Positions 31,357-39,134 of a stretch of DNA of 64,000 nucleotides are shown here, piece by piece. Position 1 is the stretch's first letter. Every line of letters starts with the position of its first letter. The stretch spans positions 286,682-350,681 of the forward strand of contig NZ_JACICD010000001.1 of NCBI RefSeq assembly GCF_014195655.1, in the 5' to 3' direction. Under the pieces are notes generated by a model. It was given only the letters and a program-made list of their open reading frames with translations. It was not told the DNA's origin and did no database searches. Made by a program: the position numbers and the translations under genes. The stretch comes from Ancylobacter tetraedralis (GTDB lineage Bacteria > Pseudomonadota > Alphaproteobacteria > Rhizobiales > Xanthobacteraceae).

Positions 31357-32001
31357 ATGATGATGGAATCGCCCCCCACGTCCCCAGAAACCCCGCAGGC
31401 CGGGCGGGTGATGACACCCGTGCCGCGCTGGCGGCAAAATGCGGTGTTTGTCGCCTGCGTCGTCTTCGTGGCGGCGATGGCCGGCGCGTCCTACGCTGCG
31501 GTGCCGCTATACCAGATGTTCTGCCAGCTCACCGGCTTCGGCGGTGCCACCAAGGTGGCGACGGCGGCGCCGGCCAAAACGCTTGAGCGCACGCTGGAGG
31601 TCCGCTTCGACGCCAATGTGGCGCCCGGCCTCAACTGGAGCTTCGAGCCCGAAGTGCGCTCCATGCAGCTGCGCATCGGCGAGACCAAGATCGCCTATTA
31701 CCGGGTGCGCAATCGCGGCGACAAACCGGCCACCGCCGCGGCGACCTATAATGTGACGCCGGCGCAGTCGGGCTACTATTTCGCGAAGATGCAGTGCTTC
31801 TGCTTTACCGACCAGACGCTGCAGCCGGGCGAGACGCTGGACATGCCGGTGGTCTTCTTCGTCGATCCCGCCCTGGCGGAGGATCCGGAGATGGCGCATC
31901 TCAAGACCATCACCCTGTCTTACACGTTCTTCCCCAAGGCGGCCCCGGTTGCGGCCGGCAAGCCGGCGGGCGGAGCGGAGGCGGGCAAGACACCGCTTTA
32001 G
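31357..32001 (+). CDS. ctaG: cytochrome c oxidase assembly protein CtaG/Cox11
   Basis: A 214-residue copper chaperone that delivers copper to the CuB site of subunit I. One N-terminal transmembrane helix (about residues 30-50) is followed by the Cox11 motif VPLYQMFCQLTGFGG. The periplasmic domain carries the copper-binding CFCF in KMQCFCFTDQTLQPGE and ends ITLSYTFF. The tail is Ala/Gly-rich. It lies 7 bases after the CoxF-like gene. Confidence 0.97.
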   Translation: MMMESPPTSPETPQAGRVMTPVPRWRQNAVFVACVVFVAAMAGASYAAVPLYQMFCQLTGFGGATKVATAAPAKTLERTLEVRFDANVAPGLNWSFEPEVRSMQLRIGETKIAYYRVRNRGDKPATAAATYNVTPAQSGYYFAKMQCFCFTDQTLQPGETLDMPVVFFVDPALAEDPEMAHLKTITLSYTFFPKAAPVAAGKPAGGAEAGKTPL

Positions 32002-32109
32002 TTTTAGCAAGGCCATCGCTTTGGCAGGCCCCTGTGAACGGCAGAACGCCACATTGCGGCCACAGCAGTGGCACGCTAGAAAAACGTGACGGAACGGAGA
32101 GCGCGACCC

Positions 32110-32958
32110 ATGGCCCAGGCCCACGCTGACGCCCACGCCAAGCAGCACGACTACCACCTGGTCGACCCCAGCCCGTGGCCGGCCGTCATCTCCGCCTTCG
32201 CCTTCGTGCTGGCTGTCGGCGCGGTGTTCTGGATGCACGGGCAGCTCACCTCGCTGGTGATGATCGTCGGCTTCCTTGGCGTGATCTACACCATGGCCGT
32301 GTGGTGGCGGGACGTCATCCGCGAGGCGCAGTACCAGCATGCCCACACCAAGGTGGTACAGCTGCATCTGCGCTACGGCATGATTCTGTTCATCGCCTCG
32401 GAGGTGATGTTCTTCGTCGCGTGGTTCTGGGCGTTCTTCGATGCGGCCCTGTTCGTGGGCGAGCCGATCAACTACGCCCGCGCCGAGTTCACCGGCGGGC
32501 ACTGGCCGCCGACGGGGATCGAGACGTTCAATCCCTGGCACCTGCCGCTGCTCAACACGCTGATCCTGCTGACCTCGGGCACCACGCTCACCTGGGCGCA
32601 CCACGCCCTCGTGCATGGCGATCGGCAGGCGGCGAAGTGGGGCCTGTGGCTCACGGTGGGCCTCGGCTTCGTGTTCTCGCTGTTGCAGGGCTTCGAGTAC
32701 AGCCACGCCGAATTCGCCTTCTCCGGCAACATCTATGGCGCCACCTTCTTCATGGCGACCGGCTTCCATGGCTTCCACGTCATCGTCGGCACCATCTTCC
32801 TCGCCGTGTGCCTGGGTCGCCTCTATGCCGGCCACTTCACGCCGACCCATCATTTCGGCTTCGAGGCGGCGGCCTGGTACTGGCATTTCGTCGATGTCGT
32901 GTGGTTGTTCCTCTTCACCTTCATCTATGTGTGGGGAAGCGCCGGCGCGCCACACTGA
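32110..32958 (+). CDS. ctaE: cytochrome c oxidase subunit III
   Basis: A 282-residue seven-helix subunit that stabilises the oxidase core. It starts MAQAHADAHAKQHDYHLVDP, with the typical PWP. Further signatures are WWRDVIREAQYQHAHTKVVQ, LFIASEVMFFVAWFWAFFDA, TGFHGFHVIVGTIFL and AWYWHFVDVVWLFLFTFIYVWG. The ATG at 32110 follows a GGAGAG site; a GTG at 32086 would add eight residues. It is last in the operon, ahead of a strong terminator. Confidence 0.97.
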   Translation: MAQAHADAHAKQHDYHLVDPSPWPAVISAFAFVLAVGAVFWMHGQLTSLVMIVGFLGVIYTMAVWWRDVIREAQYQHAHTKVVQLHLRYGMILFIASEVMFFVAWFWAFFDAALFVGEPINYARAEFTGGHWPPTGIETFNPWHLPLLNTLILLTSGTTLTWAHHALVHGDRQAAKWGLWLTVGLGFVFSLLQGFEYSHAEFAFSGNIYGATFFMATGFHGFHVIVGTIFLAVCLGRLYAGHFTPTHHFGFEAAAWYWHFVDVVWLFLFTFIYVWGSAGAPH

Positions 32959-32979
32959 GAGCTTGATCATCGGGATCGG

Positions 32980-33005
32980 GGGGCGGCTGTGGGCCGCCCC
33001 TTTTT
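32980..33005 (+). terminator. terminator of the cox operon
   Basis: An 8-bp GC stem (GGGGCGGC / GCCGCCCC) with a 5-base loop, followed immediately by TTTTT, 22 bases past the ctaE stop. It separates the cox operon from the DUF983-SURF1 pair. Confidence 0.9.
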
Positions 33006-33085
33006 CGTTGGCCGCGCCGGCCATCGCCGGACGGCGGCCGTCCCCGTGGATGGCCCGCGCCACGCAAAGGGAGTAGAAGCCGCCC

Positions 33086-33472
33086 ATGGATCTCCAGCCC
33101 TTCCACACCGCAGTCTCGCCCTATCAGGCCGGCCTCACCTGCCGCTGCCCGCGCTGTGGGCGCGGCAAGCTGTTCTCCGGCTTCCTCACCGTGGCGCCGC
33201 GCTGCGAGGCCTGCGGGCTGGACTACAGTTTCGATGATTCGGGCGATGGCCCGGTGGTGTTCATCATCCTGCTCGCCGGCAGCGTCGTCGTCGGCCTCGC
33301 CTTGTGGGTGGAAATCACCTGGATGCCGCCCTTCTGGGTGCATGCCGTGCTGTGGACGCCGCTTGTCCTTCTGGCGACGCTCGGGTTGCTGAGGCCGCTG
33401 AAGGCGACGATGATCGCTCTCCAATATGCGCGCAAGGCAGAGCCGGGCCGTCTCGACAAGGGTGGCTCGTGA
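33086..33472 (+). CDS. DUF983 family protein
   Basis: A 128-residue membrane protein with an N-terminal zinc ribbon (CRCPRCGRG ... CEACGLDY) and two transmembrane helices (about residues 57-77 and 85-108). DUF983 proteins are regularly found beside ctaE and SURF1 in alphaproteobacteria, suggesting a part in oxidase biogenesis; no activity is proven. Its TGA overlaps the SURF1 GTG start by 4 bases (GTGA), implying coupled translation. Confidence 0.92.
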   Translation: MDLQPFHTAVSPYQAGLTCRCPRCGRGKLFSGFLTVAPRCEACGLDYSFDDSGDGPVVFIILLAGSVVVGLALWVEITWMPPFWVHAVLWTPLVLLATLGLLRPLKATMIALQYARKAEPGRLDKGGS

Positions 33473-34275
33473 CTCCGAGGCCCTTGTCGCCCCCCCCGGC
33501 CGCATCACCTGCCGGACAGCCTCGCAAATCAGCTGTGCGCAAATCGGCCGTGCGCAAGCTGCTGCCGGCGGGCGTGTGCGTCCTCGCGCTGTTCGCGCTG
33601 CTGGTGGGGCTCGGCACCTGGCAGCTGGAGCGGCTCGCGTGGAAGGAGGATCTGGTCGCCAAGGTCGCCGCGCGCATCCACGAGCCGGCCCAGCCCGCCC
33701 CCGAGGAGCCGGCCTGGCCGCAGGTGAATTTTGGCGATGACGAATATCGCCATGTCACCGCTCAAGGGCGCTTCCGCCATGATCTGGAAGTGCAGGTCTA
33801 TGCGTTGATCGACACCGCACCCGACGGGACCGGCGGTCCCGGCTACTGGGTGGTGACGCCGCTGGTGAGGCTCGACGGCTCGACCATCCTGGTCAATCGC
33901 GGCTTCGTGCCGCTGGACCGCCGGCTTCCCGCCAGCCGACCGGAAGGGCAGGTGGACGGCCCCGTCACGGTGACGGGACTGCTGCGCTTGCCGGAGGAGT
34001 CCGGCCTGTTCCGGCCGGATAACGACCCGGCCAAGGATAGTTGGTTCGTGCGTGATCCGCTGGCCATTGCCAGCGCCAAGGGGCTGTTGCGCACCGCGCC
34101 CTTCCTCATCGACGCCGATGGCGCGCCCATCCCCGGAGGGATGCCGATCGGCGGGCTGACGCGCGTCAGCTTTGCCAACCGGCACCTCGAATATGCGCTG
34201 ACCTGGTACGGGCTCGCCGCCACGCTTCTGGCGATGTTCGCCGCCTATGCCTGGCAACGGCTGCGTGCGCGCTGA
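33469..34275 (+). CDS. SURF1 family cytochrome oxidase biogenesis protein
   Basis: A 268-residue protein of the Surf1/Shy1 family, implicated in heme a insertion into subunit I. The N-terminal helix contains LFALLVGLGTWQLERLAWKE. The periplasmic domain has ILVNRGFVP and ends NRHLEYALTWYGLAATLLAMF, the second helix with the family HLxYAxTW motif. The GTG start is supported by the 4-base overlap with DUF983. The first 30 residues contain a small direct repeat (KSAVRKSAVRK). Confidence 0.94.
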   Translation: MTPRPLSPPPAASPAGQPRKSAVRKSAVRKLLPAGVCVLALFALLVGLGTWQLERLAWKEDLVAKVAARIHEPAQPAPEEPAWPQVNFGDDEYRHVTAQGRFRHDLEVQVYALIDTAPDGTGGPGYWVVTPLVRLDGSTILVNRGFVPLDRRLPASRPEGQVDGPVTVTGLLRLPEESGLFRPDNDPAKDSWFVRDPLAIASAKGLLRTAPFLIDADGAPIPGGMPIGGLTRVSFANRHLEYALTWYGLAATLLAMFAAYAWQRLRAR

Positions 34276-34354
34276 GGGGCGTTGCGCAAGCTGTTGCTTG
34301 CCTATGATCGGCGGCACCACTAGTTTGCCGCCGAATTAGTGAGCGGAGGCGCGC

Positions 34355-35764
34355 GTGCGCTATATCTCGACCCGCGGCGAGGCGCCGGTACTCGCCTTCT
34401 CCGATGCCCTGCTCGCCGGCCTTGCCCGCGACGGCGGCCTCTATGTGCCGGACGTGTTTCCTTCGCTGACCCCGCAGGAGATCGCGCGCCTCGCCGGCCG
34501 CTCCTATGCGCAGGTGGCGGGGAAGGTGATCGCGCCCTTCGTCGATTCGGCCTTCACGCCCGATGTGCTGACGCCGATGCTGGAGGAGGCCTATGCCAGC
34601 TTCCGCCATCCCGCGACCACGCCGCTGGTGCAGATCGCCCCGAACCGCTTCGTGCTGGAGCTGTTCCACGGCCCGACGCTCGCCTTCAAGGACGTGGCGA
34701 TGCAGCTGCTCGGCCGCATGATGGACCATGTGCTGACCCAGCGCGACGCGCGTGCCACGATTGTCGGCGCCACCTCCGGCGACACCGGCAGCGCCGCCAT
34801 CGAGGCGTTTCGCGGCCGCGCCCGCACGGATGTGTTCATCCTCTATCCCGCGGGCCGGGTGTCCGAGGTGCAGCGCCGGCAGATGACCACCGTGCCGGAT
34901 GCCAATGTCCACGCCATCGCCATCGAAGGCACGTTCGACGACTGCCAGGCGCATGTGAAGGCGATGTTCAACAACCTCGCCTTCCGTGACCGGCTGCACC
35001 TTGCCGGCGTCAACTCGATCAACTGGGCGCGCATCGTCGCGCAGGTGGTGTATTATTTCGTCGCTGGCGCCGCGCTGGGCGCGCCGCACCGTCCGGTTTC
35101 CTTCGTGGTGCCGACCGGCAATTTCGGCGACGTGCTGGCCGGCTATGTCGCCAAGCGCATGGGCCTGCCGATCTCGCGGCTCACCATCGCGACGAATGTG
35201 AACGACATCCTGGTCCGCACGCTGGCAAACGGCCGCTACGAGACGACGGGCGTGGTGCCCTCCTCCTCGCCCTCCATGGACATTCAGGTCTCGTCCAATT
35301 TCGAGCGCCTGCTGTTCGAGGCGCTGGAGCGGGACGCCGGCGCGCTGCGCGGGCTGATGGCGGCGCTCGCCCAATCCGGCGCCTTCTCCCCGCCGAACAG
35401 CGCGCTGGAGGCGATCCGCGCCGATTTCGAGGCTGGCCGCACCGACGAGGCGCAGACGGCGGACACCATCGCCCGCGTGCGGCGCGAGACCGGCTACCTG
35501 CTCGACCCGCACACGGCGGTGGCGGTCTCGGTGGCCGAGCGCCTCCCGCAGGATCCGCATGTGCCGCAGGTGGTGCTGGCCACCGCCCATCCCGCCAAGT
35601 TCCCGGATGCGGTGGAGCGCGCCTGCGGCGAGCGGCCCGCGCTGCCGCCCCATCTGGCAGACCTTCTGGAGCGGCCGGAGCGCACGCCGACCCTTCCCAA
35701 CGACATCGCGGCGATCGAGGCCTATATCGCCCGCTTCGCCCGCGCGGCGGAGCCGGTGGCATGA
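34355..35764 (+). CDS. thrC: threonine synthase
   Basis: A 469-residue PLP enzyme converting O-phosphohomoserine to threonine. It starts MRYISTRGEAPVLAFSDALLAGLARDGGLYVP. The PLP lysine lies in HGPTLAFKDVAMQLLG, and GATSGDTGSAAIEAF forms the phosphate loop; VPTGNFGDVLAGYVAKRMG follows. It matches the longer class (yeast/E. coli-like). The GTG start has a GCGGAGG site. The TGA overlaps the first of three repeated start sites of the following peptidase region. Confidence 0.96.
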   Translation: MRYISTRGEAPVLAFSDALLAGLARDGGLYVPDVFPSLTPQEIARLAGRSYAQVAGKVIAPFVDSAFTPDVLTPMLEEAYASFRHPATTPLVQIAPNRFVLELFHGPTLAFKDVAMQLLGRMMDHVLTQRDARATIVGATSGDTGSAAIEAFRGRARTDVFILYPAGRVSEVQRRQMTTVPDANVHAIAIEGTFDDCQAHVKAMFNNLAFRDRLHLAGVNSINWARIVAQVVYYFVAGAALGAPHRPVSFVVPTGNFGDVLAGYVAKRMGLPISRLTIATNVNDILVRTLANGRYETTGVVPSSSPSMDIQVSSNFERLLFEALERDAGALRGLMAALAQSGAFSPPNSALEAIRADFEAGRTDEAQTADTIARVRRETGYLLDPHTAVAVSVAERLPQDPHVPQVVLATAHPAKFPDAVERACGERPALPPHLADLLERPERTPTLPNDIAAIEAYIARFARAAEPVA

Positions 35765-35811
35765 GCATGGAGCAGGCATGAGCACGGAACAGGCATGAGC
35801 ACGGAACAGGT
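35761..35811 (+). repeat. 17-bp tandem triplication of a start site, forming two mini-ORFs
   Basis: Three head-to-tail 17-bp units begin at 35761, 35778 and 35795; units 2 and 3 differ only in the last base, and unit 1 differs from unit 2 by two bases. Each begins with ATGAGC. Units 1 and 2 encode complete hexapeptides (MSMEQA and MSTEQA), each ending in a TGA that overlaps the next ATG. Unit 3 opens the M16 peptidase. The thrC stop also overlaps the first ATG. Confidence 0.9.
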
Positions 35812-37081
35812 CGGCACCGCCCGCATCACCACGCTCGACAATGGCGTTACCGTCATCACCGACGCGATGCCTCATCTCGCCACCGCCTCGCTCGGCATCT
35901 GGGCCGGGGTCGGCGCGCGCGACGAGGAGGGCGACGAGCACGGCATTTCGCATCTCCTGGAGCACATGGCGTTCAAGGGCACGCGCCGGCGCAGCGCCCG
36001 CGCCATCGCCGAGGAGATCGAGGCGGTCGGCGGCGACATCAACGCGGCGACCAGCGTCGAGCACACGAGCTACAATGCCCGCGTGCTGGGCGAGGACATG
36101 CCGCTGGCTCTCGATGTGCTGTCCGACATCCTCACGGAGCCGGCCTTCGATCCCGAGGAGCTGGAGCGCGAGCACAATGTGATCGTGCAGGAGATCGGCG
36201 CCGCGCTCGACACGCCGGACGACCTGGTGTTCGACCTGTTCCAGGAGCGGGCCTTTCCCGGCCAGCCGATCGGCCGCTCCATTCTCGGCACGCCCGAGAC
36301 GGTGCGCTCCTTCGATGCCGGGCGGCTGCGGACCTATCTCGCGCGCAATTACCGCGCACCCAAGCTCATCCTTTCCGCGGCCGGCGCGGTGGACCACGAC
36401 GCCGTGGTCGCGGAGGCGCACAAGCGCCTGGGCGGCTTTGTGGCGCAGGACAAGCCGGTGCCGGTCACGGGCCGCTATCAGGGCGGGGTGGAGATCGGCG
36501 GAGGGCGCGATCTGGAACAGGCGCATCTGCTGATCGGCCTCGAAGGGCTTTCCTACCGCGATCCGGAGATCCACGCGCTGCAGGTCTTCACCAACATCCT
36601 GGGTGGGGGCATGTCGTCGCGCCTGTTCCAGGAAGTGCGGGAGGCGCGCGGGCTCTGCTACGCCGTGTATTCCTTCCACTGGGGCTATGCCGATACCGGC
36701 CTGTTCGGCATCTATGCCGGCACCGATGGCGGGGATGTCGGCGAACTCGTCGATGTGGTGATCGATCAGGTCGAGGCCACCGTCGAGGGTCTGACCGAGG
36801 CCGAACTCGCCCGTTCCAAGGCGCAGGCCAAGGTCGGCCTGCTCGCCGCGCTGGAAAGCTCGGGCGCGCGGGCGGATCAGCTGGCCCGGCAGATGCTGGC
36901 CTTCGGCCGGCCGATCCCGCTCGAGGAAATCGTCGCCAAGCTCGAGGCGGTGACGCTGGAGCGCGCGCGGGCCGCCGGGCGGGCCATGATCGCCCGTGGC
37001 AGGCCCACGTTCACCGCCCTTGGGCCGGGCAAGCCGCTGGCCTCGGCGGCGCGCATTGCGGAACGGCTGAAAGCCGCCTAA
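35795..37081 (+). CDS. M16 family zinc peptidase (processing-peptidase type)
   Basis: A 428-residue single-chain M16B peptidase. The inverted zinc motif HLLEH (His53, Glu56, His57) and the third ligand Glu133 in EREHNVIVQEIG are intact, and the downstream R/Y region GGGMSSRLFQEVREARGLCYAVYSF is present. Relatives include mitochondrial processing peptidase beta and Rickettsia/Bacillus YmxG-like enzymes. It is active in the cytoplasm or membrane periphery; no signal peptide is seen. It follows thrC through a 17-bp repeat cascade, so translation is likely coupled to thrC, an arrangement usual in Rhizobiales. Confidence 0.95.
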   Translation: MSTEQVGTARITTLDNGVTVITDAMPHLATASLGIWAGVGARDEEGDEHGISHLLEHMAFKGTRRRSARAIAEEIEAVGGDINAATSVEHTSYNARVLGEDMPLALDVLSDILTEPAFDPEELEREHNVIVQEIGAALDTPDDLVFDLFQERAFPGQPIGRSILGTPETVRSFDAGRLRTYLARNYRAPKLILSAAGAVDHDAVVAEAHKRLGGFVAQDKPVPVTGRYQGGVEIGGGRDLEQAHLLIGLEGLSYRDPEIHALQVFTNILGGGMSSRLFQEVREARGLCYAVYSFHWGYADTGLFGIYAGTDGGDVGELVDVVIDQVEATVEGLTEAELARSKAQAKVGLLAALESSGARADQLARQMLAFGRPIPLEEIVAKLEAVTLERARAAGRAMIARGRPTFTALGPGKPLASAARIAERLKAA

Positions 37082-37122
37082 CTCTCTTGAATGGCCGGTA
37101 CCCGCCGGCCATCATCCCTGGC

Positions 37123-37824
37123 ATGCCCTTCACGGCCCATCCTCCACGGCCTCGCTCGATGTCGCTGTTTCGCACGGTTTCCTGGCCCGAGCCGCCGGCG
37201 CTCATCGAGGGTGAGGGGGTTGTGCTGCGCATGCCGAACATGTCGGACTTCGCCGCCTGGTCCTCCCTGCGCGAGCAGAGCCGCGCCTTCCTGACGCCGT
37301 GGGAGCCGCTCTGGCCGAATTACGACCTCTCGCGCGGCTCCTTTCGTCGTCGCATACGCCGTTACATCCGCGATGTGCGCGAGGATGCCGCCTATCCCTT
37401 CCTGGTCTTTCGCCGCGACGACCATGCCCTTCTCGGTGGGCTGACGCTGTCCAATGTCCGGCGCGGCGTCACCCAGACGGCCAGCCTCGGCTACTGGATG
37501 GGCGCGCCCCATGCCGGCAAGGGCCACATGGGCGCGGCGGTGCGCGCGCTGCTGCCTTTCGCCCACACAACGCTGGGCCTGCGCCGCATCGAGGCCGCCT
37601 GCCTGCCCGGCAACATCCCCTCCCGCCGCCTGCTGATGAGCGCGGGCTTCCGCCACGAGGGCTATGCGCGCGAGTATCTGTGCATCAACGGCCTGTGGCA
37701 GGACCACCTTCTGTTCGCCCGGCTCTCGGGCGACCCGATCGCGCGGGTGGGGGAGGGGATGCCCGATGAGCTCACCAGTTTGGGGGAGTTCCAAAGTGCA
37801 GGCGAGATGAGCGGCAAGCTCTAA
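37123..37824 (+). CDS. GNAT family N-acetyltransferase (RimJ-like)
   Basis: A 233-residue acetyltransferase similar to the ribosomal-protein-alanine acetyltransferases RimJ/RimL. Visible blocks: LRMPNMSDFAAWSSLREQSRAFLTPWEP, LLGGLTLSNVRRGVTQTASLGYWMG, the acetyl-CoA loop HAGKGHMGAAVRAL and LRRIEAACLPGNIPSRRLLMSAGF. The start is uncertain: TTG at 37087, ATG at 37123 or ATG at 37159 (MSLFRTVSWPEPP, which best matches the family's usual N-terminus). It is third in the thrC-M16-GNAT run. Confidence 0.9.
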   Translation: MPFTAHPPRPRSMSLFRTVSWPEPPALIEGEGVVLRMPNMSDFAAWSSLREQSRAFLTPWEPLWPNYDLSRGSFRRRIRRYIRDVREDAAYPFLVFRRDDHALLGGLTLSNVRRGVTQTASLGYWMGAPHAGKGHMGAAVRALLPFAHTTLGLRRIEAACLPGNIPSRRLLMSAGFRHEGYAREYLCINGLWQDHLLFARLSGDPIARVGEGMPDELTSLGEFQSAGEMSGKL

Positions 37825-37945
37825 TCTGGAACGACTAAAAGATAGCGGCGTTGTGACTGCGATTTCGTGCATGTAATACCGCTGCTTGTTTTTCCCGATT
37901 GACGCCAGCGTGAATTGGCGCGAAAAATCGAAGAGAAAGGAGCTA

Positions 37946-37962
37946 TTTAGAATAATTCTAAG
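37946..37962. promoter_or_regulatory. Irr-type iron control element upstream of bfd
   Basis: TTTAGAATAATTCTAAG is a near-perfect palindrome of the form TTTAGAA-N3-TTCTAAx, the iron control element bound by the heme-responsive regulator Irr in Rhizobiales. It lies 28 bases before the bfd ATG, a position compatible with repression at the promoter or leader. Confidence 0.8.
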
Positions 37963-37990
37963 TAGCTGGTCACTTCGGTTCCGCGCCGCC

Positions 37991-38284
37991 ATGATCGTCT
38001 GTTCCTGCAATGTGCTGTCAGACCGCCAGATTCGCGACGCGCTGACGGATGCGGAATCGCCTGCCCGCACGGCAGGGCAGGTCTATCGCTGTCTCGGCTG
38101 CAGCGCCCAGTGCGGCCGCTGCGCGCGGACCATCCGCAAGCTGATCGACGATGTGAATGCCGCCAATTGCGGCGGCTGCGCGCGCGAATGCCCGGCCCAT
38201 GCGCTGGTCGAGGGTCATTCCCAGCGGCACAATCACCCTCACAATCACACGCACACCGAGAGCTTCGCCGTCGCGGCGGAGTGA
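37991..38284 (+). CDS. bfd: bacterioferritin-associated ferredoxin
   Basis: A 97-residue [2Fe-2S] protein that reduces and mobilises iron from bacterioferritin. The core MIVCSCNVLSDRQIRDAL followed by CLGCSAQCGRCARTIRKLI gives the Bfd/NifU-type cysteine set. The tail is unusual: a second cysteine pair cluster (NCGGCARECPAHAL) and a His-rich stretch (HSQRHNHPHNHTHTE) that could bind metal. It is preceded by an Irr box and followed by bfr, its partner, on the same strand. Confidence 0.93.
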   Translation: MIVCSCNVLSDRQIRDALTDAESPARTAGQVYRCLGCSAQCGRCARTIRKLIDDVNAANCGGCARECPAHALVEGHSQRHNHPHNHTHTESFAVAAE

Positions 38285-38344
38285 GCGCGGTGCTTCGGCT
38301 CGGCTGCGAGGGCGGGACGGAGGCCTCGTCGTGCTTGAGTGTTG

Positions 38345-38361
38345 ATTGGAATTGTTCTAAA
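38345..38361. promoter_or_regulatory. Irr-like iron control element upstream of bfr
   Basis: ATTGGAATTGTTCTAAA has a perfect right arm (TTCTAAA) and a left arm matching 5 of 7 positions of TTTAGAA, with the correct 3-base centre. It is 47 bases before the bfr ATG. Confidence 0.55.
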
Positions 38362-38408
38362 AATTTGCTGCCTTATCGAATTTGTCGAAGTCGGGAGAGA
38401 CTGCGTCC

Positions 38409-38885
38409 ATGAAGGGTGATCCCAAGGTCATCGAGTATCTCAACCGCGGCGTTCGTTCCGAACTGACCGCCATCAACCAGTACTGGCTGCATTTCCGCAT
38501 GCTGGACAACTGGGGCTACAAGAAGCTGGCGGCGAAGTGGCGCGCGGAATCCATCGAGGAGATGCACCACGCCGACCGTTTCATCGACCGCATCCTCTTC
38601 CTCGACGGCTTCCCGAACCTGCAGGTGCTCGAGCCGCTGCGAATCGGGCAGGACGTGAAGGAAGTGATCGAATGCGACCTCGCCGCCGAGGTCGGGGCGC
38701 GCGCGCTTTATCAGGAAGCCGCGACCTATTGCGAGAGCGTGCAGGACTATCCCAGCCGCGACCTGTTCAAGGCGCTGATGGCCGATGAGGAAGGTCATAT
38801 CGACTTCCTCGAGACCCAGCTCGACCTGATCGACAAGCTCGGCCTGCAACTCTACGCCCAGCATCATATTGGCGATCTCGACTGA
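38409..38885 (+). CDS. bfr: bacterioferritin
   Basis: A 158-residue heme-containing ferritin that assembles into 24-mer iron stores. All ferroxidase ligands are at their canonical numbers: Glu18, Glu51, His54, Glu94, Glu127 and His130, with the heme axial ligand Met52. It starts [28 protein letters not shown] and has normal length. It is flanked by bfd upstream and a strong terminator downstream, with an Irr-like box in its leader. Confidence 0.98.
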   Translation: MKGDPKVIEYLNRGVRSELTAINQYWLHFRMLDNWGYKKLAAKWRAESIEEMHHADRFIDRILFLDGFPNLQVLEPLRIGQDVKEVIECDLAAEVGARALYQEAATYCESVQDYPSRDLFKALMADEEGHIDFLETQLDLIDKLGLQLYAQHHIGDLD

Positions 38886-38912
38886 GCCTGCGCATCGCCG
38901 CGATAAATGAGG

Positions 38913-38939
38913 GGGCCGGTCCGTGGACCGGCCCTTTTT
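38913..38939 (+). terminator. bfr intrinsic terminator
   Basis: A 10-bp complementary stem (GGGCCGGTCC / GGACCGGCCC) with a tight centre, followed by TTTTT, 28 bases after the bfr stop. Confidence 0.92.
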
Positions 38940-38981
38940 CATGCGCCGGTGCTCGTGCGGACCGGTCGATGGCGGCTTCAG

Positions 38982-39011
38982 TTTAGACCGATTCAGAATT
39001 TGAGTAATTCT
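38982..39011. promoter_or_regulatory. candidate iron-responsive operator before the ferric-iron binding protein
   Basis: Two overlapping elements: TTTAGACCGATTCAGAA, a degraded Irr-type 17-mer, and the inverted repeat AGAATT-TGAGT-AATTCT (38995-39011). They lie 124-153 bases before the start of the iron-transport gene, in an AT-rich stretch following the bfr terminator. The regulator (Irr or another iron sensor) is inferred. Confidence 0.5.
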
Positions 39012-39134
39012 AACGTATTGAGATAACAGTTCTTTTCATTGACCCCCGGCTGACCCTACGGTACCCGCGATGGCACGCAGATATCGCATGGGAAGCGCGG
39101 CCATACCGTTTCTTCCCTTACGGAAGGAAAAGAC

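Noticed and set aside
37090..37111. ATGGCCGG/CCGGCCAT hairpin after the M16 peptidase as a terminator
   Set aside because: An 8-bp stem without a T-run, overlapping possible starts of the next gene; too weak to call.
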